Shown: positions 7,737-16,501, counted from the first letter of the stretch. The stretch: 64,000 nucleotides of DNA from Cumulibacter manganitolerans (GCF_009602465.1 NZ_WBKP01000013.1:19075-83074); one strand, 5' to 3'. Translations and numbers: made by a program. Notes: a model not told the origin generated them from the sequence alone.

Positions 7737-8534
7737 CTACGGCGCGGTCGGCGGGTTCTGCGGCGGCTGCCCGGCGCCGCCGAGCCGGTCGTGAGGAGCC
7801 TCGACGTACTGCCCCGGAGCGGACGTGCCGAACTGCGGCGGCAGCTGCGGCTGGGCCTCTATCTGCGGCTGCGCCTCGGCCTGCGGCGGGACGCCGGTGC
7901 CGCTGGGCTGGCGGTACTGCTCACGGTCGGAGGGCCCGCGGCCGGTGAGCGAGGAGAAGTCGGCGCGGACGGAATCCCGCGCGCCGATGTCGTCGAGCTC
8001 GAAGTACTGCTCCTTCTTGAAGCCGAACATGTTCGCGATGATGTTCGCCGGGAACGACTCGACCCGGGTGTTCAGCGCCCGCACGTTGCCGTTGTAGAAC
8101 CGCCGTCCGGCAGCGATCCGATCCTCGGTGTCGGTCATCTCGTTCTGCAGGTTCAGGAAGTTCTGGTTGGACTGCAGCGTCGGGTAGCTCTCCGCGAGCG
8201 CGAACAGCCGACCGAGGGAACCGCTGAGCTGCTGCTCCGCGTGCGCCTGGGCCTCCGGCGTCCGCCCGGGGGCGTCGTGCACGTTGACCGCGTTGGACCG
8301 CGCCGCGATCACCGACTCGAAGACCTGCCGCTCGTGGGAGGCGAACGCCTTCACGGTCTCGATCAGGTTAGGGATCAGGTCGTAGCGGCGTTTGAGCTCG
8401 ACGTCGATCTGGCGCCACGACTCGGCAACGAGGTTGCGCTGCGAGACGAACCGGTTGTACATGGAGATGCTCGCGACGCCCGCGATCAGGAGGATCGCCA
8501 CGACGATGATCAGGATGATGACGCCAGTGCTCAC
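7737..8534 (-). CDS. lemA: LemA family membrane protein
   Basis: A 265-residue LemA-family protein with one N-terminal membrane helix (residues 5-24). It has the family core YNRFVSQRNLVAESWRQID, RRYDLIPNLIETV, and YPTLQSNQNFLNLQ, ending in FPANIIANMFGFK and YFE. The conserved domain ends near residue 190. A Pro/Gln-rich tail of ~75 residues with repeats such as QAEAQPQIEAQPQ follows and is probably disordered. LemA proteins have a helical-bundle fold facing outside the membrane; their molecular role is unsettled. The start is GTG 8534. The gene heads a two-gene operon with the small cysteine-rich membrane protein. Confidence 0.92.
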   Translation of the reverse strand: MSTGVIILIIVVAILLIAGVASISMYNRFVSQRNLVAESWRQIDVELKRRYDLIPNLIETVKAFASHERQVFESVIAARSNAVNVHDAPGRTPEAQAHAEQQLSGSLGRLFALAESYPTLQSNQNFLNLQNEMTDTEDRIAAGRRFYNGNVRALNTRVESFPANIIANMFGFKKEQYFELDDIGARDSVRADFSSLTGRGPSDREQYRQPSGTGVPPQAEAQPQIEAQPQLPPQFGTSAPGQYVEAPHDRLGGAGQPPQNPPTAP

Positions 8535-8703
8535 GGCGGAGCCTCCTCGCTCGGGTCAGTTGCCTTCACGGTAGCCGAGTAGGCGGGGCGGCGCGCCTCC
8601 ACCGCGCGGCGCAGCTGTCGTGACGTCCGCGTAAGTTCGTCTCCGAGCCGCAGGCCGACCGGCGCAGCCCGCAGCAAGACACCGGCGACGAGGGAAGGGC
8701 GGG

Positions 8704-9546
8704 ATGCGCGCACTCTTCAGGGACGGCGACGGGACCGGGCCGCGTCGACGCTCGCGCGGTGCACTCCTGGCCGTGCTGTTGGTGATCGGGCTGATATGCC
8801 TGCTCAGCCGACCGGGTCCCGACGACCCGGCGGCCAGTCCGGCCGGCCTCTCGCCCGCGCCGCGCTCGACGGGCCGGGCCGCGCCCTCGCCCGCCGGCAC
8901 GGCCGGGGCGGGGCCGACAGCATCGGGCGAGCAGCCTCCCGGCGGCCCGGCCGGCGCGCAGGCCGTTGCACTGCTCGCGACACTGCCCACGAAGGGGCGC
9001 GCCCCCAAGACCGGGTACAGCAGGGACCAGTTCGGTGCTGCCTGGAGCGACGACGTGAGCGTCGACGGCGGCCACAACGGCTGCGACACCCGCAACGACA
9101 TCCTGCGCCGCGACCTGGTCGAGATCGTCCTCAAGCCCGGCTCCCACGGGTGCGCCGTCCAGTCCGGCACGCTCCACGACCCCTACAGCGCGGCGACGAT
9201 CGCGTTCGTGCGGGGCGCGACCACCTCGGCCGACGTCCAGATCGACCATGTCGTCGCGTTGTCCGACGCATGGCAGAAGGGAGCGCAGCAGCTCACCGCG
9301 CAGCAGCGGGCCGACTTTGCGAACGACCCCGTCAATCTGCAAGCGGTCGCCGGACCGGTCAACCAGGCCAAGGGCGCCGGCGACGCCGCGACCTGGCTGC
9401 CGCCGAACAAGGCCTACCGGTGCAGCTACGTCAGCCGCCAGGTCGCCGTCAAGGCGAAGTACGCGCTCTGGGTCACCCCGGCGGAACGCGAGGCGATCGC
9501 GACCGTGCTCGCCGGCTGCGATGCAGCGAGCGCCCCGGCCACGTAA
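8704..9546 (+). CDS. Membrane-anchored or secreted HNH nuclease-like protein (DUF1524 type)
   Basis: A 280-residue protein with a basic N-terminus, one hydrophobic helix at about 20-36 and a Pro/Ala/Gly-rich linker to ~80. The remaining ~190 residues carry an HNH fold of the DUF1524/GmrSD C-terminal type: the VQIDHVVALSDAW block supplies the catalytic DH, followed by FANDPVNLQAV and NQAKGAGDAATWLPPN. Small exported actinobacterial proteins of this type are usually annotated as HNH endonucleases. Location outside the membrane suggests use of external DNA or a toxic secreted nuclease; neither is proven. No immunity gene is obvious next to it. It is divergent from the lemA operon with 169 bp between them. 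Confidence 0.8.
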   Translation: MRALFRDGDGTGPRRRSRGALLAVLLVIGLICLLSRPGPDDPAASPAGLSPAPRSTGRAAPSPAGTAGAGPTASGEQPPGGPAGAQAVALLATLPTKGRAPKTGYSRDQFGAAWSDDVSVDGGHNGCDTRNDILRRDLVEIVLKPGSHGCAVQSGTLHDPYSAATIAFVRGATTSADVQIDHVVALSDAWQKGAQQLTAQQRADFANDPVNLQAVAGPVNQAKGAGDAATWLPPNKAYRCSYVSRQVAVKAKYALWVTPAEREAIATVLAGCDAASAPAT

Positions 9547-9575
9547 CCGCGGCGGGTTCCCGAGGCCGTACCGCG

Positions 9576-10109
9576 TCAGACCGCCAGGTCGTCGGTCGTG
9601 TACGCCGTCCGCAGCTCGAGACCGGCGTCCGTCACGGCCTGGCGCGCACCCCGCTCGACGATGAGCGCGACACCCACCACCTCGGCTCCCGCCTCGCGCA
9701 GCGCGTCGACGGCCTGCAGCACCGAGCCTCCGGTGGTGGACGTGTCGTCGACGGCCAGCACCCGGCGGCCCTCGACGCCCGGCCCCTCCACGCGTCGCTG
9801 CATGCCGTGCTTCTTCTGCTCCTTGCGGACGACGCACGCATCGAGCGCCCGGCCCTGCGCGGCCGCCGCGTGCAGCATCGAGGTCGCCACGGGGTCGGCG
9901 CCGAGGGTGAGGCCGCCGACGACGTCGTACTCGAGGTCGGACGTCGCCTCGAGCAGCACCCGGCCGATCAGCGGGGCGGCCTCGTGATGCAGCGAGACGC
10001 GCCGCAGGTCGACGTACCAGTCGGCTTCCTTGCCACTGGAGAGGATCACCTTCCCGCGGACGACGGCGATCTGGTTGATCAGCTCCAGCAGGCGGTCACG
10101 GTCAGACAT
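9576..10109 (-). CDS. pyrE: Orotate phosphoribosyltransferase
   Basis: A 177-residue type I phosphoribosyltransferase that joins orotate and PRPP to form OMP in pyrimidine synthesis. Motifs are FSSGK-like LSSGKEADWYVDLR near 23-36, the flexible-loop VRKEQKKHGM with lysines that contact pyrophosphate, and the PRPP motif VLAVDDTSTTGG near 115-126. Length is typical for the actinobacterial enzyme. ATG 10109 is preceded by AAGGGA at good distance. It stands alone rather than in a pyr operon, as is common for pyrE in actinobacteria. Confidence 0.94.
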   Translation of the reverse strand: MSDRDRLLELINQIAVVRGKVILSSGKEADWYVDLRRVSLHHEAAPLIGRVLLEATSDLEYDVVGGLTLGADPVATSMLHAAAAQGRALDACVVRKEQKKHGMQRRVEGPGVEGRRVLAVDDTSTTGGSVLQAVDALREAGAEVVGVALIVERGARQAVTDAGLELRTAYTTDDLAV

Positions 10110-10205
10110 GCGGCAGATCCCTTCGGTGGCGAGCGCCCCAAACCTATCCGGCGTCCGTCGGACGTCGCACGCCGGACGCCGCTACGCCGAGACCGGCGTA
10201 GCGGT

Positions 10206-10266
10206 GATCTGCGGGGCTGCGAGGCACGCTATGGCCTCGATAGCGTGCGCCACTGCCCCGCAGATC
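10206..10266. repeat. Intergenic palindrome, family 1 copy C
   Basis: The best-formed copy. Outer perfect 12-bp arms 10206-10217 (GATCTGCGGGGC) and 10255-10266; inner perfect 9-bp arms GCACGCTAT (10224-10232) and ATAGCGTGC (10240-10248) with a 7-nt loop. It lies between the pyrE start and the 3' end of the glycosylase gene, so it may terminate the latter. The rest of the 199-bp gap holds no other clear signal. Confidence 0.82.
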
Positions 10267-10308
10267 GGACGTTCGCGAGGGGTACGCCGGGTCGGGGGAA
10301 GCCCGTCG

Positions 10309-10929
10309 TCACCGGACCGCCGCGAACCGGGCCATGCCCGCCGCGTCGGCGGCCTCCCGGTAGGCGGCCGCGAGGGAGTCCACGGTGGCGTGCGCGTTCA
10401 GCCCGCTCGGGTTGGGGACGACGAACAGCGGGGTGGCGTCGAGGACGGCCTGCGTGTCCTCCGGATACGTCCCCGGCCAGCGCGCCTGGCGACCTTGCCG
10501 TGCGCGGCGCTCCCCGAACGCCGTCCGGTAGGCGGTGATCCCGGCGACGGCCACGGCGCCGGGCCGGTGCCGCAGTACCGTGCTCACCAGGCGGCCGGCG
10601 CCGGCGCGCAGCTCGGCGTCGGTCAGCTCGTCCGCGCGCGCCGTGGTGCGCGGTGCCAGGTTGGTGACACCCAGCCCGATGTCGCGCAGGTGGCGCAGGT
10701 CCGACGCGCGGTACCCGGCGGACGGGTCGACGAGCCGGTCGGTGATGCCGGCTCGCGCCAACGCCGGGTAGAACCGGTTCCCGGGACGGGCGAAGTGCGC
10801 GCCGGTGGCGCCGGTCCACAGCCCGGGGTTGATGCCGACGACGAGCAGCCGCAGCGGGTCCGGCAGCAGGTCGTCGATCACCGCGTCACGGGCGGCTTCC
10901 AGGTCGGCGCGGGTGGGGCGGGTCGTCAT
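10309..10929 (-). CDS. mug: Mismatch-specific uracil/thymine DNA glycosylase (Mug/TDG family)
   Basis: A 206-residue member of the Mug/TDG branch of uracil-DNA glycosylases, which remove U or T opposite G, and ethenocytosine, starting base excision repair. Motif 1 is GINPGLW with the Asn that positions catalytic water in Mug; motif 2 is VPNPSGLNAH near the C-terminus. FARPGNRFYPAL, between them, fits the family. The start is ATG 10929 with GGAG close upstream. A longer frame to 10995 reads through a palindromic repeat and is not supported. It stands alone between two intergenic palindromes. Confidence 0.88.
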   Translation of the reverse strand: MTTRPTRADLEAARDAVIDDLLPDPLRLLVVGINPGLWTGATGAHFARPGNRFYPALARAGITDRLVDPSAGYRASDLRHLRDIGLGVTNLAPRTTARADELTDAELRAGAGRLVSTVLRHRPGAVAVAGITAYRTAFGERRARQGRQARWPGTYPEDTQAVLDATPLFVVPNPSGLNAHATVDSLAAAYREAADAAGMARFAAVR

Positions 10930-10952
10930 CTCTCCAGTGTGCCCGGGCCGAT

Positions 10953-11003
10953 GCGGTGGGTTGTGCCCCGCTCTCGCCCCGATACCGGGGCACAACCCAC
11001 CGC
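10953..11003. repeat. Intergenic palindrome, family 2 copy E
   Basis: A perfect 18-bp inverted repeat, left arm 10953-10970 (GCGGTGGGTTGTGCCCCG), right arm 10986-11003, loop 15 nt. It lies downstream of the TAXI transporter gene (stop at 11030, minus strand) and upstream of mug, so it is placed as a terminator for the transporter operon. Degenerate relatives are at 14525 and 23525. Confidence 0.82.
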
Positions 11004-11029
11004 CAGAGCCCGACCCACCGCGGGAGCCG

Positions 11030-12043
11030 CTAGCCGAGATCCTCCAGCGCCTTCTTCGCGCCGTCGTTCAGCGGCACCGGATCGGTCTCGACCGCCTTCT
11101 TCGGGTCGAACTCGTTGGCCGACGGGTGCACCTTGGCGAGGTCGGCCTTGTTCTCGAAGATGGTCTTGGTGATCGCGCAGGCGTTGCTGTCGGGGAAGTC
11201 CGCCGACACGACGAGCAGGTTGGGCACCACGATCGTCTTGACGTCGGCCGGCAGGTTGTACGTCGCCTTCGGGATGGTGCCCTCGGCGTACACCTCGTTG
11301 ATCTCCTGCATCTTCTTCAGCGCCGGCATGATGTCCAGGAACTCCACCGCGTCGCCCTTCGACGTGAACAGATCGGTGAGCGCCGGCGTGGGCAGGCCGC
11401 CGGACCACACGAAGCCGTCGAGCGAGCCGTCCTTCATGCCGTCGATGGTCTTGGTGAGATCCAGCCGCTGCGCGGTGAGGTCGCTGTCGATGTTGATGCC
11501 CGCGGTCTGCAGCAGGCGGGTGGCGATGACCTCGGTGCCGGACTTCGGCGAGCCGGTCGAGATCTTCTTGCCCTTCATGTCGGCGATCGACTTGATGCCG
11601 GCGTCCTTGCGCACGACCACCTGGGTGTAGTTCGCGTACGTCGAGGCCAGGGCCTTGATGTCGGCCTTCTTGCCCTCGAACGCGCCCTTGCCGTTGACCG
11701 CGTCGGCCGCGGTGTCGGCGAGGGAGAACGCGATGTCGTAGTCGCCGGTCACGATCTGCTGGATGTTCTGCACCGACGCGCCGGTCTCGGCCGCGGTGAC
11801 CTTGAGCTTGCCGCCGGACTTCTCGGTCAGCAGGTTGGCGATACCGCCGCCGAGGAGGTAGTAGACGCCGGTCGAGTTGCCGGTCGCCATCGACAGCTGG
11901 CCGTCGGAGAACTCGCACGAGATCGACCCGTCGGATGCGGCCTTCGACTCGGTCTTCTGCTTGCCGCCGCCGCAACCGGTGACGACGAGGGCGACGGAGC
12001 TGGCCAGCGCGACGGCTGACAGGCGGGTTCGGGTGAGCATCAT
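11030..12043 (-). CDS. TAXI-family TRAP transporter substrate-binding lipoprotein
   Basis: A 337-residue TAXI-type (TRAP-associated extracytoplasmic immunogenic) binding protein. It opens with a basic N-terminus, hydrophobic core and lipobox VVTGC, so the mature protein is anchored through its lipidated Cys near residue 24. Family features are ATGNSTGVYYLLGGGIANLL, ETGASVQNI, and GSPKSGTEVIATRLL. TAXI proteins deliver substrates to fused TRAP permeases; glutamate, 2-oxoglutarate and C4-dicarboxylates are known for some, but this substrate is unknown. The ATG at 12043 overlaps the stop of the permease gene in an ATGA arrangement, so the pair is translationally coupled. Confidence 0.92.
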   Translation of the reverse strand: MMLTRTRLSAVALASSVALVVTGCGGGKQKTESKAASDGSISCEFSDGQLSMATGNSTGVYYLLGGGIANLLTEKSGGKLKVTAAETGASVQNIQQIVTGDYDIAFSLADTAADAVNGKGAFEGKKADIKALASTYANYTQVVVRKDAGIKSIADMKGKKISTGSPKSGTEVIATRLLQTAGINIDSDLTAQRLDLTKTIDGMKDGSLDGFVWSGGLPTPALTDLFTSKGDAVEFLDIMPALKKMQEINEVYAEGTIPKATYNLPADVKTIVVPNLLVVSADFPDSNACAITKTIFENKADLAKVHPSANEFDPKKAVETDPVPLNDGAKKALEDLG

Positions 12044-14394
12044 GCGGTTGCCTCCTGCGTGGTGGTGCGGGCGTGGATGGGGGTACTGCCGGGATCGGTC
12101 GGGGTGTTCCGCTTGGTGCGGAAGAAGTTGAGGGCGAAGGCGGCCGCGAGGAACGCCAGGCCGATGCCGATGGACAACGGCTGCAGGTACAGCAGCAGCA
12201 GCGCCGCCGGGACGCAGAGGCTTCGCTCCAGCCAGGTGGCGTCGCCGTACAGCCAGCCACCGGTCACCGCGGCGAGCGCCGCGACCGCCAGCATCGACAC
12301 GGCCGTGGTCCACACGACCCCGATGAAGCTGCCCTGCATCAGCAGGTGCGAGCCGTTGTCGGTGATCACGAACGCGATCGGGGCGAGGAAGGCCGGCAGC
12401 GTGTACTTCCAGGTCTGCCACATCGTCTTGATGGCGTGGCCGCCGGTGATCGCGGAGGCCGCGACCGCGGCGAGGGCGGTCGGCGGCGAGACCTCCGACA
12501 GGACGGCGTAGTAGAAGATGAACATCGCCGCCTCGGCTGCGCTGATGTCCAGCCCCTGCAGCGTCGCGCCGAAGATGACCCAGCTGATGATGAACGACGC
12601 CGTCACCGGAACCGCCAGGCCGAGCACCGTGACACCGATGGCCGCGAAGACGACGGTGATGACGAGGACGCCGGTGGGGTTGCTGGTGATCGCCTGGGCC
12701 GCGTCGACGAGCATTCGCCCGAGGGTGAGCCCGAGGCCGGTCTTCTGGATCACGGACGTGATGATTCCGGCGGCGGCGCAGACGGCGGCGACCGGCAGCA
12801 CCGAGCGGATTCCGGCCGCGAGCGCGTGGTACATGTCGTACAGGTAGCCGCGCAATCCGTCGATCGGCGTGGGCCGCTCGGCGGCCGGCACCGACGCTGG
12901 GTCGACGTAGTCGGGGTCGAGCGGGTCGCCCTTGGAGACCAGCCGTTCGATGAGCCCGAACACCGCGGCCACCGCGGTGGCGTAGACGACGGCCTTGAAC
13001 GGCGGGATGTCGAGCGCCAGGAAGATGACGATGACGAACAGCGAGAAGAAGTGGTAGCCGAACCGCTTCACCAGCTGCCACGCCGAGCGCTTGGGCAGCG
13101 CGACGGACTTCGCGCCGAACCGCCGGCTGTCGATCTCGACCGCCAGGACGATGCCGAGGTAGTACAGGATCGTCGGGATGGTCGCCCACAGCAGCACCGT
13201 GAGGTAGTTGACCTGCAGGATCTCCGCGATGATGAACGCCGCGGCGCCGAGGGTGGGCGGTGACAGGATCGCGCCGATGCCGGCGGCGGCCAGCAGGCCG
13301 CCGGCGTTCTCCTTCGGGTAGCCGGCGCGCTTGAGGATCGGCCACGCGACCGCGCCGAGCGAGACGGCGGTCGCGGTGCCGGAGCCGGAGACCGTGCCGA
13401 GGAGGAAGCCCGAGAGCGTGACGGTGCGGCCCGGCGCGCTGCGCGACTTGCGGAACGCCGCGAAGCTCACGTCGATGAAGAACCGCCCGGCGCCCGTGCG
13501 GTCCAGGACCGCTCCGTAGATGGTGAACAGCACGATGTACGTCGCGCAGACGTCGAGCGGGGTGCCGAAGAAGCCCGAGGCGTCGTTGTAGAAGGCGTTG
13601 ATGATCTGCGGCCAGTCCTGCCCCGAGTGGCTGATCGCCCACGTCTGCGGCAGCAGGCCGCCGTAGTACGCGTACAGGATGAACAGCAGGCAGACCAGGG
13701 GCATCACGATCCCCGACGTACGCCGGGTCGCCTCCAGGATGAGGATCGTCAGCGCGAAGCCCATCACGACGTCGACGGAGCCGAGGATCCCCTGCCGGTT
13801 GAGGAACTCGTCGAATCCGCCGCCCCCGTCGCCGATCGTGAACGGCAGGAGCGGGTAGACGCACACGAGCAGGGTGAGTCCCGCGAGCACCCAGTCGACG
13901 ATGCCGGGGTTGTCGCTGCGCCGTCTGCGCCGCCAGAGGCCGCGCGGCTCGGCGGTGACCGCGAGCGCGGCACCGGGTTCGGTAGCGGCCTCGGCGGTGG
14001 CGCCCTCGGCGGTATCGGCGCCCGGGGCCGGCGCGGTCTCGGTGCCGTCGCTGGTCCGGTCGGTGGTGCGACGCTTGCCGAAGCGGTACAGCACGAAGAC
14101 CAGCGGCAGCACGCACGCCAGGAAGATGATCAGGTAGTACTGGTTGCCCTTGCTCTGGGGGAAGAACACCTGCCACAGCACGAACGCGGACACGCAGAAC
14201 GTCACGAAGGTGACGACCTGGTCGAGGCGCTTGGAGAGGTGCCGCTGGGGCTTCTCCTCGTCGTACTCGGCGATCAGCGCGTCGACCGAGGGCGTCGAAC
14301 CGTCGCGGTGCGCCAGCGCGTCGGTGGCCAGGTCCCCGGTCGCCCCCTCGTCGCGACGGGCACCCACCGGCGTAGTGGGGCGTTCAGCAGTCAT
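12040..14394 (-). CDS. TRAP transporter fused permease (DctQ-DctM type, TAXI system)
   Basis: A 784-residue polytopic membrane protein in which the small and large TRAP permease subunits are fused, the normal form for TAXI systems. There are many hydrophobic helices, starting with two at about 48-85 and continuing to the C-terminus. Core signatures include PPTLGAAAFIIAEIL, TATAVSLGAVAWP, GLGLTLGRMLVDAA and FYYAVLSEVSPPTALAAVAASAITG. A long cytoplasmic segment rich in Ala/Glu/Thr (residues ~100-140) separates the first helices from the rest. ATG 14394 is preferred; a TTG at 14415 would add seven residues. The protein uses an ion gradient to move the ligand supplied by the adjacent TAXI lipoprotein. 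Confidence 0.92.
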   Translation of the reverse strand: MTAERPTTPVGARRDEGATGDLATDALAHRDGSTPSVDALIAEYDEEKPQRHLSKRLDQVVTFVTFCVSAFVLWQVFFPQSKGNQYYLIIFLACVLPLVFVLYRFGKRRTTDRTSDGTETAPAPGADTAEGATAEAATEPGAALAVTAEPRGLWRRRRRSDNPGIVDWVLAGLTLLVCVYPLLPFTIGDGGGGFDEFLNRQGILGSVDVVMGFALTILILEATRRTSGIVMPLVCLLFILYAYYGGLLPQTWAISHSGQDWPQIINAFYNDASGFFGTPLDVCATYIVLFTIYGAVLDRTGAGRFFIDVSFAAFRKSRSAPGRTVTLSGFLLGTVSGSGTATAVSLGAVAWPILKRAGYPKENAGGLLAAAGIGAILSPPTLGAAAFIIAEILQVNYLTVLLWATIPTILYYLGIVLAVEIDSRRFGAKSVALPKRSAWQLVKRFGYHFFSLFVIVIFLALDIPPFKAVVYATAVAAVFGLIERLVSKGDPLDPDYVDPASVPAAERPTPIDGLRGYLYDMYHALAAGIRSVLPVAAVCAAAGIITSVIQKTGLGLTLGRMLVDAAQAITSNPTGVLVITVVFAAIGVTVLGLAVPVTASFIISWVIFGATLQGLDISAAEAAMFIFYYAVLSEVSPPTALAAVAASAITGGHAIKTMWQTWKYTLPAFLAPIAFVITDNGSHLLMQGSFIGVVWTTAVSMLAVAALAAVTGGWLYGDATWLERSLCVPAALLLLYLQPLSIGIGLAFLAAAFALNFFRTKRNTPTDPGSTPIHARTTTQEATA

Positions 14395-14524
14395 TTGCCG
14401 AACCCTATGGGGCAACCCGGGCCGCTACGGGTGTCGTCCACAAGACAGTTAAGCGATCGTTACTTTCTTCCGCTGGTTCTGCGGATTTCCATTGGCTGCG
14501 CGGCGGACGGCACGGCCGCGCCGA

Positions 14525-14596
14525 TGCGGTGGGTGGTACCCCGCTCTGGGCGCGACAGCGCGGTGCATCCCGCCGCGAGCGCAGGAGCCCACCGCG
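14525..14596. repeat. Intergenic palindrome, family 2 copy F (degenerate)
   Basis: Starts GCGGTGGGT and ends GCCCACCGC, with the GCGGTGGG...CCCCGCTCT left half conserved relative to copies E and G, but the inner part has diverged and only ~8 bp pair cleanly. It lies downstream of the glutathione peroxidase gene, in the 214-bp gap before the TRAP permease start. The same gap holds a short dyad around CGATCG near 14451-14463. Confidence 0.6.
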
Positions 14597-14608
14597 GCAG
14601 CGGCCGGC

Positions 14609-15097
14609 TCAGGCGAGCAGCGCCTCGATGGCGCCGGTCACCTGGGGGTCGTCGGGCGTCACCCGCGGCCCGAAGCGCCCGACGACGCGCCCGTCGGCGT
14701 CGATCAGGAACTTCTCGAAGTTCCACTGGATGTCGCCGTCGCGCCCCTCGGCGTCCGCGGCCTCGACCAGCTCGGCGTAGACCGGGTGGCGGCCCGGGCC
14801 GTTGACCTCGACCTTCTCGCTCATCGGGAAGGTGACGCCGTACGTCGCGCTGCAGAACTCCGCGATCTCCTCGGCGCTGCCCGGCTCCTGGCCGCCGAAC
14901 TGGTTGCACGGGAGCCCGACGACGGTGAAGCCGTCGCTCGCGTACTGCTCCTGCAGCTGCTCGAGCTGCGTGTACTGCGGAGTGAGGCCGCACTTGCTGG
15001 CCACGTTGACCAGCAGCGCCGGCCGGCCGCCGGTCAGGTCGCGAAGGGTGCCCGGCGTGCCGTCGAGCCGGGCGAGGTCTGCGTCGAGGATGCTCAT
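14609..15097 (-). CDS. Glutathione peroxidase family protein (probable thiol/thioredoxin peroxidase)
   Basis: A 162-residue GPx-like peroxidase that reduces hydroperoxides. The peroxidatic Cys36 lies in ASKCGLTPQY. The catalytic partners Gln (PCNQFGGQEPG) and Trp (QWNFEKFLI) are present. The active site is Cys, not selenocysteine. Actinobacteria generally lack glutathione, and bacterial Cys-GPx enzymes usually take electrons from thioredoxin, so the name glutathione peroxidase is historical; this is inference from the family. ATG 15097 is chosen over GTG 15103. A family 2 repeat lies just downstream and a fasciclin lipoprotein gene lies just upstream on the same strand. Confidence 0.9.
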   Translation of the reverse strand: MSILDADLARLDGTPGTLRDLTGGRPALLVNVASKCGLTPQYTQLEQLQEQYASDGFTVVGLPCNQFGGQEPGSAEEIAEFCSATYGVTFPMSEKVEVNGPGRHPVYAELVEAADAEGRDGDIQWNFEKFLIDADGRVVGRFGPRVTPDDPQVTGAIEALLA

Positions 15098-15119
15098 GAG
15101 CACCGACGATATGCGCTGC

Positions 15120-15722
15120 TCAGGAGCTCGGCAGCAGGACCCGGTCGGTGAGGTACAGCAGCCCGCCGCCGAAGGCCACCGGTCCGCAGATCACGGTGGC
15201 CACGCCGTTGAGCACGATGCTGTCCCCGTTCCGCCCGCCCGCCAGGGTGGCCCCGACCGCGCGGTACGTCGGCATGGCGCCGGTCTTGCCGGCGGCGACG
15301 TCCTCCGGCAGGACGGTCTGCGGCACGAGCGCGTACTCGACCGCGGCGCCCTGCCACGCCGGGTCGGCGAGCTGCTGGGCCTGGGTCGCGTCGACGGCGC
15401 TCCACGCGCTGTCGACCGGGACGAACGCCGTGACGCCCTGGAGCGCGTTCAGCTTCTTGGCCCGCGTCGGATCGAGCGCGGCGTACGTCGCGAAGGTGGA
15501 CGTCGTCGGGATCTTCTTGAGGGCGTCCACGAATCCCTTGTCGGCGAGGTCGCCCAGCTCCCCCGCCTCCGCGCAACCGGCACCCGATGCCGGCGGGGCC
15601 GACCGCGTCGGCGTGCCGGACGTGGTCGCGGCGGACGACACCGCTCCTCCGGGGCCGCCGCAGGCGGAGAGCACACCGAGCAGCATGAGGCAGCCGACCA
15701 CTCGGCGTACGAGGTAGGTCAC
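15120..15722 (-). CDS. Fasciclin-domain lipoprotein (MPT70/MPT83-like)
   Basis: A 200-residue exported protein. The first ~22 residues form a lipoprotein signal with lipobox VLSAC. A Ser/Thr/Pro-rich spacer leads to one fasciclin (FAS1) domain from about residue 60. The domain shows the H1 motif region TAFVPVDSAW, the YALVPQTVLPEDVAAG loop, and a final VATVICGPVAFGGGLLYLTDRVLLP strand. In mycobacteria, MPT70 and MPT83 are cell-surface FAS1 proteins with adhesion-like roles. Here the role is likely cell-surface binding. The start is GTG 15722; the longer frame to 16181 is antisense noise. Confidence 0.87.
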   Translation of the reverse strand: MTYLVRRVVGCLMLLGVLSACGGPGGAVSSAATTSGTPTRSAPPASGAGCAEAGELGDLADKGFVDALKKIPTTSTFATYAALDPTRAKKLNALQGVTAFVPVDSAWSAVDATQAQQLADPAWQGAAVEYALVPQTVLPEDVAAGKTGAMPTYRAVGATLAGGRNGDSIVLNGVATVICGPVAFGGGLLYLTDRVLLPSS

Positions 15723-15790
15723 GGTTGCTCCGTTCGCGCGGGGACGCTGGACTTCACGATAAGGGTGTGCGGGCGGGTGAGCGGGTAGGC

Positions 15791-16465
15791 TCAGCCCTCC
15801 ACCAGGTAGCGCGGGAGGCGCGAGACGATCGCGTCCAGGTAGGCGATCTCCCCGTCGACGTACCGCAGGTCGATCCGCCCGTCCACGGTGACCGCGATGT
15901 GCGGCCCGTTGATGCAGAAGCCCCCGGCGGCGTTGTCGAGCATCCATTGCATGAACGGCGGATTGAGCACGTCGTACGCGAAGCGCCGGTCGCCGCTGAT
16001 CCGGTACTCGTCGTTGAAGCTCTCCGACTCCAGCTCGATGTCGCGGACGCCCAGCCGCCGCGCCGCGCGGCTGAGCAGGCCCTCGGTGCGCACCTCGACC
16101 CGGGGGAATGCGCGCGGAAGGCCCATCACGGTCACCCGAGCGCTGTGCGAGCTCCGTTGCTTGCCGCTGCCGGTGCTCCACTGATGCTCGAAGACCGCGA
16201 TGGGGCGGCCGTGGTGCACGCCGGTCAGGACGTGCCGCGCCTTGTGCGAGTCGCCGATGCCGTGCGGGTAGCCGAGATCCAGCCGCGCCCAGCCGTCATT
16301 GCGGCTGGTGTAGCCCATCCCGCGCGACGCGGCGAAGGCCTGGATGCGCCTGGCCCGCCGGTGCTCGAGCCACAGGACGAGGCCGAACGCCGAGAGGATC
16401 ACCACCAGCCCGAGGAGCGGGGCCCAGGACAGCAGGTGGGAGCCGCTGTCGCTGCTCGCGAGCAT
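15791..16465 (-). CDS. Uncharacterised membrane protein with one N-terminal helix
   Basis: A 224-residue protein I cannot assign. One membrane helix lies at about residues 12-33, followed by a basic stretch (LEHRRARR), so the rest is probably cytoplasmic. The soluble part alternates strands with charged loops, with recognisable spots LTGVHHGRPIAVFEHQW and FCINGPHIAVTVDGRIDLR. The pattern recalls small actinobacterial membrane proteins of the DUF3137 sort, but I cannot confirm that. ATG 16465 follows a terminator that ends the NlpC/P60 gene, so it is probably transcribed separately, perhaps with the fasciclin gene 68 bp downstream. Confidence 0.7.
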   Translation of the reverse strand: MLASSDSGSHLLSWAPLLGLVVILSAFGLVLWLEHRRARRIQAFAASRGMGYTSRNDGWARLDLGYPHGIGDSHKARHVLTGVHHGRPIAVFEHQWSTGSGKQRSSHSARVTVMGLPRAFPRVEVRTEGLLSRAARRLGVRDIELESESFNDEYRISGDRRFAYDVLNPPFMQWMLDNAAGGFCINGPHIAVTVDGRIDLRYVDGEIAYLDAIVSRLPRYLVEG

Positions 16466-16501
16466 CCGGCGTTCGACTCCTTCGGGCAGGGAATGTGCTC
16501 A

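Noticed and set aside
11030..14176. Single 1,048-residue protein covering both TRAP genes
   Set aside because: Only the last 337 residues (the TAXI lipoprotein) are real; the rest is the permease gene in the wrong frame. The permease frame ends at 12040 with an ATGA overlap.
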